11,666 nucleotides of DNA from Deltaproteobacteria bacterium (GCA_028276365.1 JAPYWL010000041.1:1-11666), one strand, 5' to 3'. Numbered from the stretch's first letter, positions 1-8,204 are shown. The notes: generated by a model from the sequence alone, not told the origin. Made by a program: numbers and translations.

Positions 1-1
1 T

Positions 2-1036
2 GGAGCTAATTTTGTTTTATTATCGCCTGATAAAACTTTTTTATACTCTAATAAATTTGTTATAGCAGTAACAGCTATAAGAACTGGTTGCGGTAAAAGC
101 CAAACTTCAAGAAAAGTAGCATCTATTTTAAAGAAAAATAACTATAAAGTAGCTGTTATCAGACACCCAATGCCTTATGGAGATTTAGAAAAACAAAGAG
201 TCCAAAGATTTGCTTCTTTAGAAGATATCAAAAAACATAATTGTACAGTAGAAGAAGGAGAAGAATATTTACCTCATATAAAAGAAGGTCATATTGTATA
301 TGCAGGAGTAGATTATCAAGAGATATTAAAAGAAGCAGAGAAAGAAGCAGATGTTATAGTATGGGATGGAGGTAATAATGATTTTCCATTTATCAAACCT
401 AATATATGGATAACAGTATTTGATCCCCATAGACCAGGTCATGAGTTAAGTTATTTCCCTGGTGAGGTTAATGCTAGGTCTTGTAATGTAGCAGTTATTA
501 ACAAAGTGGACACTGCCGATCCTAAAAATATAAACTTAGTTGAGAATAATATAAAATTAATTAATCCAAGTGCTATAATAATTAAAGCTAATTCTCCTAT
601 TAAAGTATCTAATCCCGAGTTAATAAAAGGTAAAAAAGTAGTTGTTGTAGAGGATGGGCCTACTTTAACACATGGTGAAATGTCTTACGGTGCAGGTTAT
701 ATTATTGCTAAGCAATATAATTGTGAAATAGTATCTCCTTATCCTTATGCTGTTAATTCTATTAAAGAAACTTATAATAAATATACTCAAGTTAAAGATG
801 TTCTACCAGCAATGGGATACTCCAAAGAGCAATTAAAAGATTTAGAAGATACTATAAATAATACACCTGCAGATGTAGTTATATTAGCTACTCCTTTTGA
901 TATAACAAGTTTAATTACTATTAATAAACCTACAGTTTTTATTGAATATTACTTAGAAGAAATAACTAAACCAGATTTAGAAGAAATAATCTTAAATGAA
1001 TTAAAAAAGAAAGATTTATCTTATTTAAGAAAATAA
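2..1036 (+). CDS. Cyclic 2,3-diphosphoglycerate synthetase-like P-loop GTPase (5' partial)
   Basis: The reading frame is open from base 2, so the start lies outside the window; the ATG at 170 is internal. 344 residues are present, and by my recollection of family size (about 450) roughly 100 are missing. Visible motifs, numbered from base 2, are a P-loop-like RTGCGKSQ at 27-34, RHPMPYGD near 54-61, a Walker-B-like VWDGGNNDF near 120, VINKVD with the GTPase G4 motif NKVD at 167-170, and DGPTLTHGEMSYGAG from 218. These match the family annotated as cDPG synthetase or predicted GTPase (COG2403). The archaeal founding members cyclise 2,3-diphosphoglycerate using ATP; the bacterial role is unknown, and NKVD hints at guanine nucleotide use. 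The C-terminus has VVILATPFDIT and ends in a lysine-rich tail. The gene ends 34 bases before rplK on the same strand, so co-transcription is likely. Family call is firm; reaction is not. Confidence 0.88.
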   Translation, partial: GANFVLLSPDKTFLYSNKFVIAVTAIRTGCGKSQTSRKVASILKKNNYKVAVIRHPMPYGDLEKQRVQRFASLEDIKKHNCTVEEGEEYLPHIKEGHIVYAGVDYQEILKEAEKEADVIVWDGGNNDFPFIKPNIWITVFDPHRPGHELSYFPGEVNARSCNVAVINKVDTADPKNINLVENNIKLINPSAIIIKANSPIKVSNPELIKGKKVVVVEDGPTLTHGEMSYGAGYIIAKQYNCEIVSPYPYAVNSIKETYNKYTQVKDVLPAMGYSKEQLKDLEDTINNTPADVVILATPFDITSLITINKPTVFIEYYLEEITKPDLEEIILNELKKKDLSYLRK

Positions 1037-1054
1037 AATATTAAATAAAGTTAA

Positions 1055-1061
1055 AAAGGAG
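1055..1061 (+). promoter_or_regulatory. Ribosome binding site of rplK
   Basis: The stretch AAAGGAG followed by TGAT closely resembles the anti-SD complement AGGAGGTGAT with one G missing. It sits 9 bases before ATG 1071. Its position supports the long form of L11 with an N-terminal extension, because no other in-frame ATG occurs before the conserved domain. Confidence 0.8.
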
Positions 1062-1070
1062 TGATAGATA

Positions 1071-1550
1071 ATGGCAACAAAAACAAAAGATAAAGCTACT
1101 TTAACAACTAAAGGAGCTCCTAAGGGTCAAAAAGTATTAATTGCTACTTTAACTTTATATTTAGAAGCAGGTAAAGCTACACCAGCTCCACCCGTTGGTC
1201 CTGCTTTGGGACAATATGGATTAAATATTGCTGAATTTTGCAAGAATTATAATGCACAAACCGCTAAAATGCAAGGATATATAGTTCCTGCTATTGTTTA
1301 TGTATATAGTGATAGGACTTATAAATTTATAACAAAAACTCCACCTACTTCTTCTTTATTATTAAAAGCATTAAATATAGAAAGTGGTAGTCCTCAACCT
1401 AATAGAACTAAAGTAGGAAAAATAACCAAAGATAAATTACTAGAGATAGCTAAGATAAAATTACCTGATCTAAATACAAGGAACTTAGAAACTGCTGTTA
1501 AAATAATAGCTGGTCAAGCTAAAAATATGGGTATTGAAGTAGAATTATAA
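1071..1550 (+). CDS. rplK: 50S ribosomal protein L11
   Basis: L11 binds 23S rRNA in the GTPase-associated centre of the large subunit, where it helps translation factors act and forms part of the thiostrepton site. The protein has 159 residues, against about 141 in most bacteria. The N-terminal domain carries LEAGKATPAPPVGPALGQ at about 31-48, the proline-rich helix that contacts thiostrepton in other bacteria, then LNIAEFCKNYNAQT. FITKTPPTSSLLLK and the C-terminal rRNA-binding domain follow, ending in NMGIEVEL. The additional length is at the N-terminus: about 15-20 residues, Lys/Thr-rich, precede KVLIATLTLYLEAG. A strong AGGAG site supports this start. rplA follows 34 bases downstream, the usual L11-L1 pairing; nusG is not upstream. 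Identity is certain. Confidence 0.98.
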   Translation: MATKTKDKATLTTKGAPKGQKVLIATLTLYLEAGKATPAPPVGPALGQYGLNIAEFCKNYNAQTAKMQGYIVPAIVYVYSDRTYKFITKTPPTSSLLLKALNIESGSPQPNRTKVGKITKDKLLEIAKIKLPDLNTRNLETAVKIIAGQAKNMGIEVEL

Positions 1551-1584
1551 TTTTTTTATATCACTTAAACAAGGGGGAAAAAAT

Positions 1585-2289
1585 ATGAGTAAAAGATATC
1601 AAAGTGTATTAGAAAAAATAGATGTAAATAAAAAATATCATCCCTTAGAAGCAATAGACTTTATATTAAATAATTGGCCTAGAAGGTTTGATGAAACATT
1701 GGAATTACATGGGAAATTATCTATAGATCCTACTAAAAGTGATCAAACAGTAAGAACTAATGTAGTTTTACCTCATGGTACAGGTAAGTCTCCTGTAGTT
1801 TTAGTTTTTGCACAAGGGGATTTAGCAGAAGAAGCAAGGAAAGCAGGAGCTGATTATGTAGGTTTTCAAGATTTAATAGAAGAAGTAAAAAAAGGGAATA
1901 TAAAATTTGATGTAGCGGTAGCTACTTTAGATGTAATGCCTGTAATTGGAAAACAATTAGGTAAAGTACTAGGTCCTAAAATGCCAAGTCCAAAAGCAGG
2001 AACAGTTGGGAATAATATTAAACAAATAGTTGAAGAACTAAAAAAAGGAAAAATCCAAATAAGAAATGATAAATTAGGGAATTATCATATACCGTTAGGT
2101 AAATTATCGTTTGGTAAGGAAAAATTGTATGAGAATTTATTAGCAGCAGTTAAGACTTTATTAAAAGCAAAGCCAGCAAGTGCTAAGGGAAATTTTATTG
2201 AATCTGCTTTCTTGAAATCTACTATGTCTCCATCACTAAAATTAGATAATAAAGTATTAATAGATTTAGCTGAAAAATTCGATTTTTAA
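1585..2289 (+). CDS. rplA: 50S ribosomal protein L1
   Basis: L1 forms the mobile stalk of the large subunit that helps release deacylated tRNA from the E site. In well-studied bacteria it also represses its own rplK-rplA mRNA. The 234 residues match the usual length. Diagnostic segments are KYHPLEAIDFI near 16-27, VVLPHGTGKSP, GADYVGFQDLI, the hallmark DVMPVIGKQLGKVLGPKMPS followed by PKAGTV, RNDKLGNYHIPLGKLSF, and the C-terminal KPASAKGNFIESAFLKSTMS. The ATG is preceded by the G-rich Shine-Dalgarno AAGGGGG (1571-1577), 7 bases before it. The usual rplJ-rplL-rpoBC cluster does not follow; plsX does, after 80 bases. I saw no obvious L1-binding fold in the short leaders, so autoregulation here is only an expectation from the family. 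Confidence 0.98.
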   Translation: MSKRYQSVLEKIDVNKKYHPLEAIDFILNNWPRRFDETLELHGKLSIDPTKSDQTVRTNVVLPHGTGKSPVVLVFAQGDLAEEARKAGADYVGFQDLIEEVKKGNIKFDVAVATLDVMPVIGKQLGKVLGPKMPSPKAGTVGNNIKQIVEELKKGKIQIRNDKLGNYHIPLGKLSFGKEKLYENLLAAVKTLLKAKPASAKGNFIESAFLKSTMSPSLKLDNKVLIDLAEKFDF

Positions 2290-2314
2290 AATATTTTTAT
2301 ATACTTAAAGAACA

Positions 2315-2344
2315 TTAGGAAAATAATAAAAATTAAATTATAAT
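2315..2344 (+). promoter_or_regulatory. Possible promoter upstream of plsX
   Basis: A perfect TATAAT (2339-2344) lies 25 bases before the plsX ATG, with a poor -35 candidate TTAGGA (2315-2320) at an 18-base spacer. The 80-base gap after rplA is one of the longest in the window, which fits a new transcription start. In DNA this AT-rich, a TATAAT by chance is common, so this is a weak call. Confidence 0.25.
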
Positions 2345-2369
2345 AATAATAAAGATAAATAATTGTAGA

Positions 2370-3515
2370 ATGTTTTTTTTCAGGAAGAAGAAAAAACTCG
2401 AGAATGTAAGCAATTTTAACAATAAGATTATAAAAATAGGTATTGATTTGATGGGGGGAGACTATGCTCCTATTTCCACTATAGAAGGTATATTGTTATC
2501 TCTATATGAGCTAAAAGATCTTCATTTAAAAATCACTTATTATGATAAAATAGATTATAAAAAATTAATAGAAAATTTTATTAATAAATTACCTAAAAGA
2601 TCCAAGATTTATAATTATTTTAGAAAGAATTTAGATAATGAAATTTTAAATAGAATAGAATTTATACCATGTAGTAGTTATATCTCAATGTCAGATAAGC
2701 CAGTTAATATATTAAAAAATAAAGATAATACATTAGTTAAAGTATTTGAGTTATTAAGGGATGGAGTAGTAGATGGAGTTTTGTATGCTGGTAATACTGG
2801 AGCTTTTTTAGAAACTTCTGTTTTAGTGGTTGGTAGATTAAATGGAGTTAAAAGACCTGCTTTGTTAACGGTTTTACCTTTTAACAGACCCGTTTTATTA
2901 TTAGATAGTGGAGCTAATCCTGAATGTAAGCCTGAATATTTACTACAATTTTCTATTATGGCTTCTATTTATTATAAAAAAATTATATCTAATAGTTTGC
3001 CTAAATTAGGTATTCTTAATATAGGTACAGAGAAAATAAAAGGTAATTCTTTGGCTAAAGAATCTAATAAATTAATTGGTAGTTATATTAAAACTAACGA
3101 TAATTTATTTAGTTATTTGGGTTTTGTAGAACCTTATGATATTGTTAATTCAAAAGTGGATATTGTAGTAACTGATGGTTTTACTGGAAATATTATGTTA
3201 AAATCTTTTGAAAGCTTGGGAGAGTATGTATTTAATTTTATTAAAAAGGAGTTTTCTTTAAATATATTCAATAGGGCAGTAGGATTATTATCTAGAAGGA
3301 TCTTTAAAAGAATTAAATCTTACTTTGATTATTCTGAGTACGGTGGGGCTTTAATGATTGGATTAAATGGTATTTCTGTTAAGACTCATGGTAGAGCAAA
3401 CTCTAGAGCTATTAAAAATTCCATTAATTTTACTTATAAACTTATTCACAATGATATCAATTCTATTATTATCAAAGAACTAAATAATATTAGAAATATT
3501 ACCTTAAATTCTTAA
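2370..3515 (+). CDS. plsX: Phosphate acyltransferase PlsX
   Basis: PlsX is a peripheral membrane enzyme that converts acyl-ACP and phosphate to acyl-phosphate, the donor used by PlsY in phosphatidic acid synthesis. Family segments are IGIDLMGGDYAP at 23-34, DKPVNILKNKDNTLVK, the signature GVLYAGNTGAFLETS, LLLDSGANPECKPEYL, GILNIGTEKIKGN, VTDGFTGNIMLKSFES, and C-terminal YGGALMIGLNGISVKTHGRA. At 381 residues it is longer than the usual 330-345. Part of this is an N-terminal lead of about 20 residues (FFFRKKKK and a polar stretch); part is a longer Lys/Asn-rich segment before RIEFIPCSS. No Shine-Dalgarno precedes ATG 2370 and the codons after it form a T8 run, so the start is uncertain, but no better in-frame ATG exists before the conserved core. 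Neither fab genes nor rpmF flank it. Identity is firm. Confidence 0.95.
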   Translation: MFFFRKKKKLENVSNFNNKIIKIGIDLMGGDYAPISTIEGILLSLYELKDLHLKITYYDKIDYKKLIENFINKLPKRSKIYNYFRKNLDNEILNRIEFIPCSSYISMSDKPVNILKNKDNTLVKVFELLRDGVVDGVLYAGNTGAFLETSVLVVGRLNGVKRPALLTVLPFNRPVLLLDSGANPECKPEYLLQFSIMASIYYKKIISNSLPKLGILNIGTEKIKGNSLAKESNKLIGSYIKTNDNLFSYLGFVEPYDIVNSKVDIVVTDGFTGNIMLKSFESLGEYVFNFIKKEFSLNIFNRAVGLLSRRIFKRIKSYFDYSEYGGALMIGLNGISVKTHGRANSRAIKNSINFTYKLIHNDINSIIIKELNNIRNITLNS

Positions 3516-3571
3516 TTTTTTTTAAATTTTTTATTTTAAATTCTTTTATATAGAGAAATATAGATTTTTGT

Positions 3572-6500
3572 ATGTTAATCAAGAGTTTAAGATTAAAAAA
3601 TTTTGGATCGTTTAGGGATGTATATATAGAGTTTCCTACAAGTGGAATTTTCTTAATCTCAGGTAAAACTGGGAGCGGTAAGAGTACAATCTTAGAAGCT
3701 ATTTCTTTTGCTTTATTTAAAAGGATTCCTAGATATGGCGATTCTTCTCCCTTAAGGGAACTACCTTTTAAATTATCTATTGATAAAAATAAATTATCTT
3801 ATTCTTTAGTAGAATTGGATTTCTTTATTAATAATGACTTATATAAGATAAGAAGAGAATGGAGATATGATTATAAGAATGAAAAAATTAAGGAACATAA
3901 TGTAGAGATATATAAAAACGATGAACCTTTAGCAGTTAAAGTTCAAGCTGTTGAGAATGAAATACTTAAGATTTTAGGTTTTGAAGCTACAAAAAATGCT
4001 TATGAAAATTTTACCAAAACTGTGTTTCTTCCTCAAAATCAGTTTGATGAATTTTTAATAAATTCTACTCCTACAGAAAGGGAATCAATTTTATTAGATT
4101 TATTTAATCTAAATTTGTATTATGAAATAAAAGAAAAAGTATCTACACATTTTAGAGAATTAAAAAATAGAATTGAAAATTTTAATAATAATATTAACTT
4201 TATTAAAAATCGGATTACTCAAGATTTAGATTTATTTTTTAATAATATTAAAAAATTAAAAGAATTAATTGATAATTTTGATTATACTGAATTACAAAGT
4301 ATTAATTTTATTGACTCATTAAATATTTTGGATAATTTAGATATTATAACTATTTTAGATAATTTAGATTCTTTAAATGTTTTTTATCAAGATTTAGAAA
4401 AAATAAAAAATAGCTTAAGTATTATCTTTGGGGAAATTATAAAAATTATACAATTTATTACAAACGATTCTAATTATTTAAGGGAATTAAAAAATAAGAT
4501 AAATGAAATCTTTATAAATTTTAATATTGATAATGATTTAAATGAAATTGAACTTTTTTTAGATAAAATAAAAAGTAGTGATTTAGTTAGCTTTTTAGAA
4601 TATGAAGAAGAGGATTTAAAAAATAAAATTGATTTATTAAACTCTAATCGCGATTTGTTAAATAAGATTTTAAATATAATAGATTCTCTTAATTTAGAGC
4701 TCAGCAATAAAATAAATTATCTTCAAGATTATATAATAAAAATTGAGAAAAAATATTTTTATTTTAAGCAAGAAAATAAAGAAAAAATAGAATTATTAGA
4801 TTTTAATTTTAAGAATTTCATTAATGATATTAATCAATTTGTTTTAATAAAAGATAATTTTGAAAGAGAAAAAGAAATTAATTTAGCTAATTTATTAAAT
4901 AAAATAACTGATTCTATTAGAAGATTAGAATTAAAAACAAATCAATTTATAGACAAGTATAAAGATTTTTTAGAAATACTTAATAATGTTAATAATTTAA
5001 ATGAAGATGTAGACAAAATAAAAAATGAATTAGAAACTAAGAAAAAACAATCTGAAGAATTACAAAGTAAATTAGATACTTTAAAAACTAAAAAAGAGTA
5101 TTTAGAAAAAATCTTAGAATTAGATGCTTATATTAATTATATAAGAAACCATATACTCAAAGAAAAACTAAATAAATGTTTAGTATGTGAAAATAAAATA
5201 ACTAATTTTTCTATTTTAAAAAATATTAATTTATCTCAAAACGAAAAAGAAAAACTAAATATAGAAGAAGAAATAAAGCAAAAGGAAAAATATCTTCAAA
5301 AAAGCAATACTGAATTATTTAAAATTAATGGTACTTTAGAATCTAAATTAAATGAATTAGCTTCATATAGTAATAAACTAAGAAAATTTTATAATGAAAT
5401 TTTGGGATTAATAGAGCATTCCTGTAATGATTTTAGAGATTTAAATCAAGCTATAGTATATTTATTTGATTTTTTTGAATACTTTAAAAATAATGATCAT
5501 AAAAATCTTATTTACCAATTATTAAAAGATAATAATGAATTTATATCTAAAGCTATAGATAAAGTATCAAAAATAATTGAAATGTTAAATTCAAAACTCT
5601 TAGAATTAAATAATAATAATAGTTTATTAGATAAACAAAATTCGATAGATATTACAAAAGTTAATATTATTATAAAGTTATATGAAGGATTTTTTAGTAA
5701 ATTAAAATTAGATAAAATAGAGAATAATATAAGCCCAATTTCCGATTTGTTAATAGATTATGAATTATTAAATTTAGTTAATTATATTGATAAAGTTAAA
5801 TATATTTTTGAAGATATTAAAAACATATTAAAAAGTCTAAAAGAAGATTTATTAAATTTATCTAAGAAAGATATTCATAATGAAAAGTATTTAAGTTATT
5901 TCGAAGAATTTTTAGGTTATGTAAATGAACTTTCAGAATTTAAACTAAATCATAATAATAAAGTTGAAATAAAATCAAAATTTGAAGATTTTAATGACAA
6001 ATTACTTAATATACAAGCAGATTTTAAGGAAAAATTAAAAAATATAGATTATCATATAGAAATTTTAAAAGATATCATCAACCTAAAAGATAATATAAAT
6101 AAAATAAAAGAAATATTAAATACAAAGTTAGAAAAATTAAAAGATCTTATTGATAATTTTGACTTTAATCTTAATTTAAGTATTACTTCTAATTTTTATA
6201 ATATTTATAGTAATCTTGAAGTTTTTTCCATAGAGCGAGATAATTTAGTTAAAAAATTTAATGATTTAAAAAAAGTAAACGAAAATCTTAACGAATTTAA
6301 GAATAATTTATTAAACCACTTAGAAGAAAAAGAAAAAAAATTAAATATAAAAAAAGAGAATTTAGTTTCTTTAAAAAGTGATATATCTAATTATATTGAA
6401 AAATTAGATTTTATTTTTTATAATTTGAATGAGTTAAAAAATAATTATAAAGAGCTTGAAAAAATTCAGGAGGATTATGAATTAGTTGAAGAATTAAGTA

Positions 6501-6991
6501 ACGATTTTTCTGCTAAATCTGGAATTGATTTAATTTCCTATCTGTCTACTAAGTTATTCGATTTATTATACTTTAGAACTAATAAAATTATAGAGAGTTT
6601 AACAGAAGGTAGATATAATTTATTTATTAAAAGGGGAGATATTTTTATTAGGGATAATTGGTATAATGTAGATAGGGGAGTAAAAAGTTTATCTGGAGGA
6701 GAAAGATTTTTAACTTCTTTATCTTTAGCATTAGCTATTAGTGAGATTTCTTCTAAATCTAAATATCCTATTAAAAGTTTATTTATAGATGAAGGATTTA
6801 GTACCTTAGATATTGATACTTTAAATGATGTTATGGATTACCTAGAAAATTATTTTAATAATGTTTCTGATAAAGTTCTCGGTATTATTACTCATATTCC
6901 TGAAGTTAAAGATAAATTTAATTATATCATAGAAGTTATAAAAGATAAAAATGGATCTAAAGTTAATATAATCAATAAAATTACAGTTTAG
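3572..6991 (+). CDS. sbcC: SbcC/Rad50-type DNA repair ATPase
   Basis: This 1139-residue protein has the SMC-like layout of SbcC/Rad50, the ATPase partner of the nuclease SbcD/Mre11 that opens hairpins and processes DNA ends. The N-terminal head has Walker A GKTGSGKST at 31-39 and a Q-loop region LPQNQFDEFL (Q155). Residues about 170-1000 are a long Lys/Glu/Leu/Asn-rich coiled coil broken near its middle by a zinc-hook motif CLVC (C536, C539). The C-terminal head has signature SGGER at 1041-1045, Walker B LFIDE with D1073/E1074, D-loop GFSTLD, and H-loop ITHIPEV (H1108). The hook lacks the usual proline and glycine of CPVCG. No clear Shine-Dalgarno precedes ATG 3572, yet the conserved LKSLRLKNFGSF-like start follows immediately. 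sbcD is not adjacent; plsX lies 56 bases upstream. An SMC-like paralogue is less likely because of the hook. Confidence 0.93.
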   Translation: MLIKSLRLKNFGSFRDVYIEFPTSGIFLISGKTGSGKSTILEAISFALFKRIPRYGDSSPLRELPFKLSIDKNKLSYSLVELDFFINNDLYKIRREWRYDYKNEKIKEHNVEIYKNDEPLAVKVQAVENEILKILGFEATKNAYENFTKTVFLPQNQFDEFLINSTPTERESILLDLFNLNLYYEIKEKVSTHFRELKNRIENFNNNINFIKNRITQDLDLFFNNIKKLKELIDNFDYTELQSINFIDSLNILDNLDIITILDNLDSLNVFYQDLEKIKNSLSIIFGEIIKIIQFITNDSNYLRELKNKINEIFINFNIDNDLNEIELFLDKIKSSDLVSFLEYEEEDLKNKIDLLNSNRDLLNKILNIIDSLNLELSNKINYLQDYIIKIEKKYFYFKQENKEKIELLDFNFKNFINDINQFVLIKDNFEREKEINLANLLNKITDSIRRLELKTNQFIDKYKDFLEILNNVNNLNEDVDKIKNELETKKKQSEELQSKLDTLKTKKEYLEKILELDAYINYIRNHILKEKLNKCLVCENKITNFSILKNINLSQNEKEKLNIEEEIKQKEKYLQKSNTELFKINGTLESKLNELASYSNKLRKFYNEILGLIEHSCNDFRDLNQAIVYLFDFFEYFKNNDHKNLIYQLLKDNNEFISKAIDKVSKIIEMLNSKLLELNNNNSLLDKQNSIDITKVNIIIKLYEGFFSKLKLDKIENNISPISDLLIDYELLNLVNYIDKVKYIFEDIKNILKSLKEDLLNLSKKDIHNEKYLSYFEEFLGYVNELSEFKLNHNNKVEIKSKFEDFNDKLLNIQADFKEKLKNIDYHIEILKDIINLKDNINKIKEILNTKLEKLKDLIDNFDFNLNLSITSNFYNIYSNLEVFSIERDNLVKKFNDLKKVNENLNEFKNNLLNHLEEKEKKLNIKKENLVSLKSDISNYIEKLDFIFYNLNELKNNYKELEKIQEDYELVEELSNDFSAKSGIDLISYLSTKLFDLLYFRTNKIIESLTEGRYNLFIKRGDIFIRDNWYNVDRGVKSLSGGERFLTSLSLALAISEISSKSKYPIKSLFIDEGFSTLDIDTLNDVMDYLENYFNNVSDKVLGIITHIPEVKDKFNYIIEVIKDKNGSKVNIINKITV

Positions 6992-7064
6992 TTTATATTT
7001 TTAAAGGTTTTTTTATTTTTATATCAAAAAAAATATTAGTTAGAATAAAGTATTTATAATTAAT

Positions 7065-7072
7065 AGGTGGGG
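7065..7072 (+). promoter_or_regulatory. Ribosome binding site of pheS
   Basis: AGGTGGGG followed by AT is a G-rich Shine-Dalgarno variant 8 bases before ATG 7081. It resembles the GGGG-type sites before rplA and before the gene at 8217, suggesting a shared style in this genome. Confidence 0.7.
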
Positions 7073-7080
7073 ATTTTATT

Positions 7081-8184
7081 ATGAGTAATTTAAAAACAAA
7101 TTTCTCAAATGATTTTTATAAAGATATAGAAAAATTGAAAAATTTCTTAGAATTAAAAAAAGAAGAATTTAACGAAAAAATAAAAGAACTGGATTCTATA
7201 ATATCATTAAATAATATTTCACAGGCAAAATCTTTTATTGATTCATTAAAATCTGTTTATACTTCAAAGAAAGGGCTTATTCCTGAGTTATTATCTAATA
7301 TTAATAAAGTTGATATATCAATAAAAAAAGAATATGGAAAACTCATTAATCAATTAAAAGATTATATTGAAAGTAGCTTAAAAGAGAAATTAATTGAAAT
7401 TAATAAATTAGAAATTAGTCAAAAATATTTCGTTGATTTAGATTTAAGTATTGATTATTTAGATAATTTTGTTAATAAGAATCATATTATAGATAGGGTT
7501 ATAAATGAATTAGAGGAAGTTTTTTTAAGTTTAGGATTTAGTATTTTTGATGGGAATGAAATAGATAATGAGTATTATAATTTTGAGGCGTTAAATATTG
7601 ATAAGTACCATCCAGCAAGAGATATGTGGGATACTTTTTATATTTCTAATAGCAATTTACTTTTAAGGACACATACTTCTAATATGCAAGTAAGGATTAT
7701 GGAAAAATTAAAGCCTCCTTTTAAAGTAGTAACTTATGGTAAATGCTATAGAAGGGATAATTTAGATGCTACTCATAGCTTTCAATTTCATCAGTTAGAA
7801 GGTTTTGCAGTTGCTAAAGATATTAGTTTTTTAGATTTAATAAAAACTTTGTATGATTTTGTTAATTTAATGTTTGGGAAGGATATAGATATAAAGTTAG
7901 TACCGAGTTATTTTCCCTTTACTGAACCAAGTGCTGAAGTTTCTATTAGTTGTATATTTTGTAAAGGTAAAGATAAAAGTTGTACTATATGTAAAGGTAC
8001 TGGATATTTAGAAATATTAGGATGTGGAATGATTAATCCTATTATTCTTGAAAAATTAAATTTATCTGAATATACAGGGTTTGCTTTTGGTATGGGAATT
8101 GAAAGAATTGCTATGCTTAAATATAAAATTTCCGATATTAGATTTTTTTATAAAAATAATCTAAATAGTGTTATTTATTATTAA
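7081..8184 (+). CDS. pheS: Phenylalanyl-tRNA synthetase alpha subunit
   Basis: PheS is the catalytic subunit of the cytoplasmic alpha2-beta2 PheRS that charges tRNA-Phe. The 367 residues begin with a charged coiled-coil arm (about 1-95) used to hold tRNA. The class II core follows: YHPARDMWDTFYI, LRTHTSNMQVR (H198), motif 2 CYRRDNLDATHSFQFHQLEG (R224, H237, E240), SYFPFTEPSAEVS, and motif 3 GMGIER at 337-342. A CX2C-X6-CX2C set (C291, C294, C301, C304) lies before GYLEILGCGM; such cysteine pairs occur in many bacterial PheS and may bind zinc. A strong G-rich Shine-Dalgarno supports the start. pheT, normally the next gene, is absent; an unrelated protein follows 32 bases later, so the beta subunit must be encoded elsewhere. 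Identity is certain. Confidence 0.98.
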   Translation: MSNLKTNFSNDFYKDIEKLKNFLELKKEEFNEKIKELDSIISLNNISQAKSFIDSLKSVYTSKKGLIPELLSNINKVDISIKKEYGKLINQLKDYIESSLKEKLIEINKLEISQKYFVDLDLSIDYLDNFVNKNHIIDRVINELEEVFLSLGFSIFDGNEIDNEYYNFEALNIDKYHPARDMWDTFYISNSNLLLRTHTSNMQVRIMEKLKPPFKVVTYGKCYRRDNLDATHSFQFHQLEGFAVAKDISFLDLIKTLYDFVNLMFGKDIDIKLVPSYFPFTEPSAEVSISCIFCKGKDKSCTICKGTGYLEILGCGMINPIILEKLNLSEYTGFAFGMGIERIAMLKYKISDIRFFYKNNLNSVIYY

Positions 8185-8204
8185 TTAGCTTAATAGTATA
8201 ATAT

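Noticed and set aside
2273-2287. Inverted repeat AAAAAT-TCG-ATTTTT at the end of rplA as a terminator
   Set aside because: Only A-T pairs and overlapping the stop codon; such stems are expected by chance at this composition.
3504-3545. Direct repeat TTAAATTCTT (3504-3513 and 3536-3545) flanking a T-rich tract after plsX
   Set aside because: Ten AT-dominated bases repeating within 32 bases is likely chance; no stable stem for a terminator.
1071-4260. Base composition jump between the ribosomal genes and sbcC as a sign of transfer
   Set aside because: G+C is 25 of 60 at 1141-1200 but 7 of 60 at 4201-4260, yet conserved ribosomal proteins rich in Gly, Ala and Pro against Lys/Asn/Ile-rich coiled coil explain this without transfer.
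4325-4369. Repeated ILDNLD segment in SbcC (residues 252-257 and 261-266)
   Set aside because: A short 27-base-period repeat in low-complexity coiled-coil coding DNA; no sign of a functional repeat array.
4474-4707. Antisense open frame inside sbcC
   Set aside because: Ser/Lys/Phe/Ile-rich shadow of the coiled-coil codons, no start signal.
7018-7046. Possible pheS promoter TTTATA - 17 bases - TAGAAT
   Set aside because: Matches are 4 of 6 and 5 of 6 in an AT-rich gap, which chance easily supplies; no other support.
7951-7992. Cysteine pairs in PheS as an unusual inserted zinc finger
   Set aside because: Comparable cysteine pairs at this position, before the GCGM segment, occur in many bacterial PheS proteins.
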